A stretch of DNA of 34,133 nt, from NCBI GenBank assembly GCA_003221045.1, contig QHUC01000005.1:1-34133 (forward strand), given 5' to 3'. How positions within the stretch are numbered: position 1 is the first letter of the stretch; every line of letters begins with the position of its first letter. The notes beneath the pieces are model-generated. The model had not been told where the DNA came from and did not search any database. It worked only from the letters and a program-made list of their open reading frames with translations. The DNA is from Gemmatimonadota bacterium. GTDB taxonomy: Bacteria; Gemmatimonadota; Gemmatimonadetes; Gemmatimonadales; GWC2-71-9. The position numbers and the translations under genes were made by a program. This document shows, in pieces, positions 27,458-34,133 of the stretch.

Positions 27458-28077
27458 CCGTGCGCGGCGCCGTCCTGGCGGGCGGTGCCGCCCGCCGCTA
27501 CGGCGGGCGTCCCAAGGGACTCGTGGAGCTCGGCGGGCGGCGCATTCTCGACCGGGTGGTCGACGTGGTCGCCGCCGTGACCGGCGATGCTCCCCTGCTC
27601 GTCGCCAACGCTCCCGACGCCGCCGGTTGGCGACCCGACCTCCGGACCATTCCCGACGTGCGCCGGGATTGCGGCAGCCTCGGCGGCATCTACACCGCCG
27701 TCGTGTCCGGCGCGGGTCCAGTCCTGTGCGTCGCCTGGGACATGCCGTTTCTCACCGCGGACTTGCTCCGAGCGCTGGTGACGGGGGCGGGGGTGGGGGC
27801 GACGAGCGGGGGGTACGACGCCTTTCTGCCCGAGAGCGACGGCCGCCGCGGCGTCGAGCCGCTGTGCGCCGTGTATGGCCCCGCCTGCGGCCCCGCCATC
27901 GAGCGGCAGCTCGCGCGTGGCGACCTGCGGGCCATCGGCTTCCACGCCGATGTGAAGGTCGGTACACTACCTCTCGAGCGCGTCCGGGCGTTTGGCGACC
28001 CGGTCGACCTGTTTTTCAACGTCAACACTCCCGCGGACTTGGAACGGGCGGAGGCGGCGTGGCGGCGACGCGGATGA
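27454..28077 (+). CDS. mobA: Molybdenum cofactor guanylyltransferase MobA
   Basis: GAVLAGGAARRYGGRPKGLVELGGRRILDRV, RRDCGSLGGIYTAV, CVAWDMPFLTADLL. Confidence 0.92.
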   Translation: MTVRGAVLAGGAARRYGGRPKGLVELGGRRILDRVVDVVAAVTGDAPLLVANAPDAAGWRPDLRTIPDVRRDCGSLGGIYTAVVSGAGPVLCVAWDMPFLTADLLRALVTGAGVGATSGGYDAFLPESDGRRGVEPLCAVYGPACGPAIERQLARGDLRAIGFHADVKVGTLPLERVRAFGDPVDLFFNVNTPADLERAEAAWRRRG

Positions 28078-28595
28078 TCTCGATCATCGGCCGGAAGAAC
28101 GCCGGCAAAACCACGCTGCTCGTGGCCCTCTCGGCCGAGCTCGTGCGCCGCAAGTTCCGGGTGATGACCATCAAGCAAGTCACCCATCCGGCCGTTACCG
28201 ACCAACGCGGCAAGGATTCGTGGCGTCATTGGCACGAAGGCCGCGCCGAGCGCGTCCTCATGGAGGGCCCCGGCCAGCGGGTCCTCTGGGAGAAGACGGA
28301 GAAGGAATCCGATCCGGTGACCCTCGCGCGACGCTATCTCCAAGGCGCCGACATCGTGCTGGTCGAAGGATTCAAGGCGGCGCCCCTCCCCAAGATCGAG
28401 GTGTACCGGCGAGCCGCGGGCCCCGAGCCGATCTTCGACTCGAAGGTCCACGACCCGGGCGACTGGGTGGCGATCATCACCGATAATCCCGCCTATCGGG
28501 CGGACGACGTGCCCGTCTTCCGGTTCGCCGATACCGCGTGGCTCGTCACCCTCGCCAACCTGGCCTGGGACCGGGCCAAGATCCTCCCGCCCTGA
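28074..28595 (+). CDS. mobB: Molybdopterin-guanine dinucleotide biosynthesis protein MobB
   Basis: MISIIGRKNAGKTTLLVALSAELVRRKFRVMTIKQ..., ADIVLVEGFKAAPLPKIEVYR. Confidence 0.93.
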   Translation: MISIIGRKNAGKTTLLVALSAELVRRKFRVMTIKQVTHPAVTDQRGKDSWRHWHEGRAERVLMEGPGQRVLWEKTEKESDPVTLARRYLQGADIVLVEGFKAAPLPKIEVYRRAAGPEPIFDSKVHDPGDWVAIITDNPAYRADDVPVFRFADTAWLVTLANLAWDRAKILPP

Positions 28596-28596
28596 C

Positions 28597-29838
28597 ATGC
28601 TGACGCCAACCGAGGCGGCGCACCGCATCCTCGAGCATATAACGCCGCTCCCGGCGTCCCGGCGGCCGCTCCGCGACTCGCTCGACCGCGTGCTCGCCGA
28701 GGATGTGTCGAGTCCCATCGACCTGCCCGCGTGGGACAATTCCGCGATGGACGGCTACGCGGCGCGCGCGGCGGACATCGCGCGCGGCAAAGTCACGCTC
28801 GCGGTGGTCGAGACCGTGGCCGCCGGCCAGTTCCCCAAGAAGTCGATCGGTCCGGGCGAGGTCACGCGGATCTTCACGGGTGCCCCATTGCCTCCCGGCG
28901 CCGACACCGTGGTGCGCCAGGAAGACACGGAGGCGGCTGCGCCCGGGCACGTGACCGTGGTGAGCGGCCGCGACGCCCGGAAGAACGTCCGCTACCGGGG
29001 CGAGGACATTCGAAAGGGCGCCGTCGTGCTCGAGGCCGGCACACCGCTCGGCCCGGCGCAGCTGGGGGTGCTTGCCTCCATCGCTCACGGCACGCCGGTG
29101 GTACACGATGCGCCGCGGGTCGCATTCATGGGATCGGGGGACGAGATCGTCGACCTGGACCGGGCCGACGAGATCCTCGCCGGCCGGAAAGTGGCAACGT
29201 CGAACTCTTACACGCTCCACGCCCTCATCCAACGGACCGGAGGTATCCCCGTGGATCTCGGGCTGGCCCGCGATACGAAGGACAGCCTCCGCGAGCGGCT
29301 GTCCGCCGCGCGGGGGACGGATCTTCTCGTCACGACCGCGGGGGTGAGCGTCGGGGAGCACGATCTGGTGCGCGAGGTGTTGAGCGAGCTCGGGGGCGAG
29401 ATCAAGCTGTGGCGCATCGCGATGCGTCCCGGCGCGCCCGTGGGGTTCGGCACGCTGCACGGCAAGCCGTGGATCGGCCTGCCCGGCAACCCGGTGAGCG
29501 TGATGGTGACGTTCGAGCTGTTCGTGCGGCCCGCAATGCGCCGAATGCTCGGTCATCGGCTGCCGTTCCGCCGTGTCGTCCACGTGTGCGTAGGGGAACC
29601 GATCACCCTGGGACCCAAGCTCCGTCACTTCCTGCGGGCGGTTGTCAAGCCGGAGGGCCCGGAGGGGAGGCTGACGGCGCGCTTGACTGGCCCACAGGGT
29701 TCGGGCATCCTCACGTCCATGGCCCGTGCAAACGCGCTCCTGATCGTGCCGGAGGACCGGCCCGCGGTGCCCGTGGGGGAGACCCTGGCCGCCCTGCTGC
29801 TCGACGATCCGCACCACGTGGCCGAGGCCCCCTTCTAG
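28597..29838 (+). CDS. moeA: Molybdopterin molybdotransferase MoeA
   Basis: DLPAWDNSAMDGYAARAADI, RIFTGAPLPPGADTVV, TTAGVSVGEHDLVREVL, GLPGNPVSVMVTFELFVRP. Confidence 0.96.
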   Translation: MLTPTEAAHRILEHITPLPASRRPLRDSLDRVLAEDVSSPIDLPAWDNSAMDGYAARAADIARGKVTLAVVETVAAGQFPKKSIGPGEVTRIFTGAPLPPGADTVVRQEDTEAAAPGHVTVVSGRDARKNVRYRGEDIRKGAVVLEAGTPLGPAQLGVLASIAHGTPVVHDAPRVAFMGSGDEIVDLDRADEILAGRKVATSNSYTLHALIQRTGGIPVDLGLARDTKDSLRERLSAARGTDLLVTTAGVSVGEHDLVREVLSELGGEIKLWRIAMRPGAPVGFGTLHGKPWIGLPGNPVSVMVTFELFVRPAMRRMLGHRLPFRRVVHVCVGEPITLGPKLRHFLRAVVKPEGPEGRLTARLTGPQGSGILTSMARANALLIVPEDRPAVPVGETLAALLLDDPHHVAEAPF

Positions 29839-30666
29839 GTGACCGCCCGCCCGAGACTGTACCACGCGCTCCGGCTGTTCGGCGTGGCCGCGCTCGTCGC
29901 GGGGATCTATGCCCTGAACGCCCGGACGCCCGGCGAGCTGCGCCTGGGCATCCTCTATCTGATTCCCGTGCTGCTCGCGACGTGGCTGGATGGGACGGGA
30001 TGGGGCATCGCCTTCGCGGCCGCGACCAGCCTGCTGCGCTTGCGGACCGGGTTCGACCAGATGCCCGAGACCACGCCGCTCCAGCTCCACATCCTGAATG
30101 AGGTGGCGTATTTCGCGGTGGTGGGCGTAGCGATCGCCGGGCTGTCGCAACTCCGGCGCACCCAGGATCAGCTCGCCCAGCTGGCGACGCATGATCCGCT
30201 GACGAGCGTGCTCAATGCCCGCGCCTTCTCCCAAGAGCTGACGCAGGAGCTGGGGCGCAACCGGCGCTACGGGCGACCGCTGGCGTTGATCTACCTCGAT
30301 CTCGACGACTTCAAGAAGGTGAACGACGCGCACGGCCACGCCACCGGTGACGCCGTGCTGCGGCTAGTCGCGGACGCGATGCGCGGGGCGGTTCGCCAGG
30401 CGGACGTCGTGGGCAGGCTGGGCGGCGACGAATTCGGCGTGCTCATGCCCGAAACGGATGGGGACGTGGCGCACGCCGCCGCGTCTCGCCTCGTAGCAGG
30501 CATCCGTACCGTGTTCCGCGGCACACCGTCGGTGACCGCGAGCATCGGCGTCGTGGCCGTATCCGGAACCGAGGCCGGGAGCGACGAGCTGCTACGCAAG
30601 GCGGATCAGGCGATGTACGCCGCGAAGCAGGCCGGCAAGGACCGGGTGGTCCAAGTCGCCATGTGA
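29839..30666 (+). CDS. Membrane-associated diguanylate cyclase (GGDEF)
   Basis: N-terminal TM segments; DPLTSVLNARAFSQEL, LDLDDFKKVNDAHGH, RQADVVGRLGGDEFGVLMPET (active site and I-site both intact). GTG start. Confidence 0.9.
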   Translation: MTARPRLYHALRLFGVAALVAGIYALNARTPGELRLGILYLIPVLLATWLDGTGWGIAFAAATSLLRLRTGFDQMPETTPLQLHILNEVAYFAVVGVAIAGLSQLRRTQDQLAQLATHDPLTSVLNARAFSQELTQELGRNRRYGRPLALIYLDLDDFKKVNDAHGHATGDAVLRLVADAMRGAVRQADVVGRLGGDEFGVLMPETDGDVAHAAASRLVAGIRTVFRGTPSVTASIGVVAVSGTEAGSDELLRKADQAMYAAKQAGKDRVVQVAM

Positions 30667-31298
30667 CCGGCATGCTGAAGACGCTGCAGGAGCTGTTCCT
30701 GATATTCACGTCGGTCCTCTTCATCGTCGATCCCCTCACTGCCGTACCGACGTTTCTCGCCATGACCGCCCGGGATTCTCCGGAGACGCGCCGCTTCATG
30801 GCCCGCCGGGGCGCGTGGACGTGCTTCATCACCCTGACGTCGTTCGCCCTGGGCGGCAGCCTCATCTTCCGGCTGTTCGGCATCACCATCGCGGCGTTCA
30901 AGATCGCGGGCGGCGTGCTGATCGGCCTCAACGCGCTCGACATGGTGCAGGCGCGCCGGAGCCAACAAAAGGAAACGCCGGCCGAAAAGGCGGAAGGGAT
31001 TCAGAAGGAAGACGTGGGGATCATGCCGCTCGGGGTCCCGATGCTCGCGGGGCCGGGCGCAATTTCGACGGTGATGGTCCTCGCCGGCGCGTCGAAGAGT
31101 CCGGTGACCACGATCGGCGTGTACGCGGCCATCGCCCTCACGGCATTTCTTTGCTACGTCACGCTCGCGGCGGCCACCGGGCTGGAGCGGAGGCTCGGCC
31201 AGACGGGGATGCGGATCCTCACCCGGCTCATGGGCCTGGTGCTGTGCGCCATCGCCGTGCAGTTCATTATCGATGGAATCAGGATGGCCGGATTGTAA
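30663..31298 (+). CDS. MarC family membrane protein
   Basis: ELFLIFTSVLFIVDPLTAVPTFLAMTA..., IMPLGVPMLAGPGAISTVMVLA, LTRLMGLVLCAIAVQFIIDGI; start GTG 30663 or ATG 30672. Confidence 0.9.
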   Translation: MTGMLKTLQELFLIFTSVLFIVDPLTAVPTFLAMTARDSPETRRFMARRGAWTCFITLTSFALGGSLIFRLFGITIAAFKIAGGVLIGLNALDMVQARRSQQKETPAEKAEGIQKEDVGIMPLGVPMLAGPGAISTVMVLAGASKSPVTTIGVYAAIALTAFLCYVTLAAATGLERRLGQTGMRILTRLMGLVLCAIAVQFIIDGIRMAGL

Positions 31299-31313
31299 CC
31301 GCGGGGAGTTCTA

Positions 31314-32984
31314 TTACATCCGCTTGTACTTCGGCCCGCTGCCACCCTCGCGGGGCGTCCAGCGGGGGCCCAGAACGTCCGTCGCCTTGCAGTCCACACA
31401 GTTGGGAGCGTTCACGCGCAACGTCCCCTGGGCGAGTTCGTACACTCCCGCCGGACACAGGTGGGCGTAGAACTCCGCCACCGCGGCCGGCACGTCCTTC
31501 CCCACGACCAGATGAATCGGGATCGTGTCGCGCGTCGCGTTCCCGGACTTGAAGACTCCGTCGAGCTTTCCGAACATTAGCTTGCCGTCCGCCGTGACCC
31601 CCGGCCTAGCGCCCGGGGTTAGTTGGCGCTCCACCTCTGCGTCGCTCTCCATCCCGATCTTGCCGCCCGGGAACCGACCACCCGTCGCAGTCATAACCGT
31701 CGCCTTCACGCCGCCAACGTAGAATCCGTCCTTGAAGGCGAGCCGCATGTTCCGGGTGCGGTACAGGTCCTTCATGATGAACGAGTCTTTGACCAGGCGG
31801 TCGTATTCGCCGAGTCGCGCCGCGGAGGGATCGTGCACCTCGAGGGCGGCGAAGATGGCCCGCGCGGCGAAGATCCCCGATTGCATGGCGTAGTGGATCC
31901 CCTTGAGCGAGGGCACATCCACGAAGCCGGCCGAGTCTCCCACGATCACGACGCCCTCGCCCGCGCGTCGCGCCGGGACCGAGTAGTACCCCCCCTCCGG
32001 GATGGTCTTGGCGCCCCATTCGACCATCTCGCCTCCCTCGAGCACGCGCCGGAACATGGGGTGCAGCTTCATGCGCTGGAACAACGCATGCACGTCGAGC
32101 CCCGCGTCCCGATAGTCGAGCCCCACCACTAAGCCGAGCGCGACCAGGTTCGGCTCGAGCGGATACATGAAGCTGCCGCCGAACGCATCCGTCGGGAGCG
32201 GCCAGCCGAGGGTGTGGACGATCGTATCGAGCGGTTGCTTGGTCTCCCAGATCTCCTTTACACCGAGCGCGTAGATCTGCGGATTCGTGCTCCCCACCCG
32301 CTGCCACTCGAGCCACGCCTGCGACAGCATTCCTCGCGTGCCTTCCGCCAGCACCGTGACCCCGGCGACGACGTCATTGGGCGCGAGGTAGTTCGCGAGC
32401 GGCCGTCCGTCGCGGTCGAGGCCGGTCGCGGCGGTCCGGACGCCCGCCACGCGCTCTCCGTCAACCAGGAGGCTCGCGGCCGGGAATCCGGTGAACACGT
32501 TCACGCCCAACCCTTCGGCTCGCGTGCCCAGCCAACGCACGACCTCGCACAGCGACGCGACGTAATTCCCGGCGTTGTGCATCGTGGGCGGCGTCGGCAG
32601 GGTGATGGCGCGACGCGACGTGAGCAGACGAACCGCTTCTTTCGTCACGGGGCCGCGGAACGGGAAATCGGTGATCGGCAGATCGGGGAACAGCTCGCGG
32701 AAGGCGCGCGGGTTCACCACGGCGCCCGAAAGCGAGTGCTCTCCCAGGGCTTCGGCCTTTTCGAGGACGCCGATGTTGAGGTCGCCGCCCCCGCGCTTGG
32801 CGAGCTGGGCCAGCTCGATCGCGCACGCGAGCCCGGCGGGACCGCCGCCCACGATGAGCACGTCCAGCTCCATCCGGTCGCCGGCGCCGGCGGCGCCTTC
32901 CTTCAAGATGAGTCGATCGAGGGGCAGCGGCGGCTGGTACTGCGCCGGAACGAACCTCTCCCCTCTCTCCTCTCCTTTATCCAT
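31314..32984 (-). CDS. Electron transfer flavoprotein-ubiquinone oxidoreductase (ETF-QO)
   Basis: MELDVLIVGGGPAGLACAIELAQLA, EHSLSGAVVNPRAFRELFPD, GDSAGFVDVPSLKGIHYAMQSGIFAA, AHLCPAGVYEL...NAPNCVDCKATD. Confidence 0.93.
   Translation of the reverse strand: MDKGEERGERFVPAQYQPPLPLDRLILKEGAAGAGDRMELDVLIVGGGPAGLACAIELAQLAKRGGGDLNIGVLEKAEALGEHSLSGAVVNPRAFRELFPDLPITDFPFRGPVTKEAVRLLTSRRAITLPTPPTMHNAGNYVASLCEVVRWLGTRAEGLGVNVFTGFPAASLLVDGERVAGVRTAATGLDRDGRPLANYLAPNDVVAGVTVLAEGTRGMLSQAWLEWQRVGSTNPQIYALGVKEIWETKQPLDTIVHTLGWPLPTDAFGGSFMYPLEPNLVALGLVVGLDYRDAGLDVHALFQRMKLHPMFRRVLEGGEMVEWGAKTIPEGGYYSVPARRAGEGVVIVGDSAGFVDVPSLKGIHYAMQSGIFAARAIFAALEVHDPSAARLGEYDRLVKDSFIMKDLYRTRNMRLAFKDGFYVGGVKATVMTATGGRFPGGKIGMESDAEVERQLTPGARPGVTADGKLMFGKLDGVFKSGNATRDTIPIHLVVGKDVPAAVAEFYAHLCPAGVYELAQGTLRVNAPNCVDCKATDVLGPRWTPREGGSGPKYKRM
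31597..31621 (-). repeat. Palindromic hairpin related to 26291-26313, inside the ETF-QO coding region
   Basis: Minus strand TAACCCCGGGCGCTAGGCCGGGGGT versus TAGCCCCGGGCGCAAGCCCGGGGT at 26290; one stem mismatch; encodes LTPGARPGV. Confidence 0.85.
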
Positions 32985-33954
32985 GCAGCTTCTTGATCTC
33001 CTCGGTCAGCTTGGGAACCACGTCGAAGAGATCACCGACAATCCCATAATCCGCCACCTTGAAGATGGGCGCGTCTTTGTCCTTGTTTATCGCCACGATG
33101 ACCTTGGAGGTGCGCATACCGGCCAGGTGTTGAATGGCGCCGGATACGCCCACCGCAATGTAGAGCGTCGGGCTGACCGTCTTTCCGGTCTGCCCCACCT
33201 GGTCCGCATGCGGGCGCCAGCCCGCGTCCACGACGGCGCGCGACGCGCCAACGGCCGCGCGACCGCCGAACGCCGCCGCCAGCTCTTCCAGGACCTTGAA
33301 GTTCGCGGGCTCCTTGAGGCCGCGGCCGCCCGACACAACGATCGGCGCCTCGGCCACGTCGAGCGTGCCCGCCGGCGCCGCCTTGATCTCCTTCACCACC
33401 ACGCGACCGGCCACTCCTTCGACCGCCGCCGTCTCGACGGTCCCGCTCTTGGGACGCCGCACCGGTGTAAACACGTTGGGCCGCAGCGAGAGCACCGCCG
33501 GGCTCCCCGCGATTTTGACCTTGAGCAGTGCTTTCCCCGCATACACCGGTCGAAGCGCGATCACGGCGCCGTCTTCGACCGCCAGATCGGTGACGTCCTG
33601 GGCGAGCGGCCGCCCGAGCCGGGCGGCGACCCGCGGGGCGAGATCCTTGCCCGTTGCGCTTGCCGCGAACACCACGGCGCGGTACCCACCGGCCTTCACC
33701 CGCTCCGCGATCGCCCGGGCATACCCTTCGGGCGCGTAGCTGCCGAACGCCGGTTTGGTCAACGTGATCACCTTGTCGGCGCCGAACCCACCCACTGCAT
33801 CGGTGCCTCGCACTGTTCCGGCTGCAACCACCAGCGCGTCCACGGTGCCGTTGCCGAGCGCGTCGGCCAAACGCCGCCCCCCCGTCACGACCTCATGGGA
33901 GACCTTGCGCAGCGCCCCATCACGCTGCTCGAGCACCGCGAGGACGTGGCTCAC
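32977..33954 (-). CDS. etfA: Electron transfer flavoprotein alpha subunit
   Basis: MSHVLAVLEQRDGALRKVSHEVV..., IVVSGGRGLKEPANFKVLEELAAAFGGRAAVGASRAVVDAGW, QVGQTGKTVSPTLYIAVGVSGAIQHLAGM. Confidence 0.95.
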   Translation of the reverse strand: MSHVLAVLEQRDGALRKVSHEVVTGGRRLADALGNGTVDALVVAAGTVRGTDAVGGFGADKVITLTKPAFGSYAPEGYARAIAERVKAGGYRAVVFAASATGKDLAPRVAARLGRPLAQDVTDLAVEDGAVIALRPVYAGKALLKVKIAGSPAVLSLRPNVFTPVRRPKSGTVETAAVEGVAGRVVVKEIKAAPAGTLDVAEAPIVVSGGRGLKEPANFKVLEELAAAFGGRAAVGASRAVVDAGWRPHADQVGQTGKTVSPTLYIAVGVSGAIQHLAGMRTSKVIVAINKDKDAPIFKVADYGIVGDLFDVVPKLTEEIKKLHG

Positions 33955-34133
33955 AGAACCTTGGCTTCCTCGCGCAGCAGACGCACCAGCTCCGGCACCG
34001 CCGCCGCGCCTGCGCCCACGATCATCCCCTCTTTGCGCTCCGGCGGCGGCGTGAGGGCGAGGATCTCGAGCTCGCCTCCCCCCGCACCGAGCGTTGCGGG
34101 CTTCACGTCCAGCGGTTTTTTCTTCGCGGCCAT
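33951..34133 (-). CDS. etfB: Electron transfer flavoprotein beta subunit, C-terminal end (partial, continues beyond window)
   Basis: AAKKKPLDVKPATLGAG...PPPERKEGMIVGAG...LVRLLREEAKVL, overlapping etfA start by 4 nt. Confidence 0.8.
   Translation of the reverse strand: MAAKKKPLDVKPATLGAGGGELEILALTPPPERKEGMIVGAGAAAVPELVRLLREEAKVL

Noticed and set aside
28546-30339. 597-aa minus strand ORF opposite moeA/GGDEF
   Set aside because: Antisense shadow of moeA; no domain recognised.

Overview
High-GC bacterial chromosomal window. Gene style suggests Gemmatimonadota or a relative, but this is inference and no marker was tested. It is densely coding and mostly housekeeping, with no tRNA, rRNA, CRISPR or transposase seen. 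Main blocks: (1) ubiD(partial)/ubiE quinone genes head-to-head with an ECF sigma/anti-sigma pair; (2) a DUF62 SAM-hydrolase gene broken by an apparent microhomology deletion, then MATE, MASE1-GGDEF, Mrp, Spy-like and M20 genes; (3) a receiver-GGDEF protein with a lost active site but retained I-site; (4) GT87, nrnA and lipoprotein genes, two paralogous APC permeases around a membrane LytTR regulator (one permease broken by a second apparent microhomology deletion), guaB and an SH3-like protein; (5) a tightly overlapping + strand operon running gpmI, beta-barrel, tungstate-type ABC, unusual PTPS/QueD-like protein, fdhD, CoA-binding, mobA, mobB, moeA, GGDEF, marC; (6) etfB-etfA-ETF-QO on the minus strand. 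The most unusual signal is a recurring set of short-period (7/8/9/13 bp) tandem repeats. Two of them form inverted arms, and most lie in frame inside genes or at gene ends. Two related CCCCGGGC-N4-GCCCGGGG palindromes also lie in coding frames.
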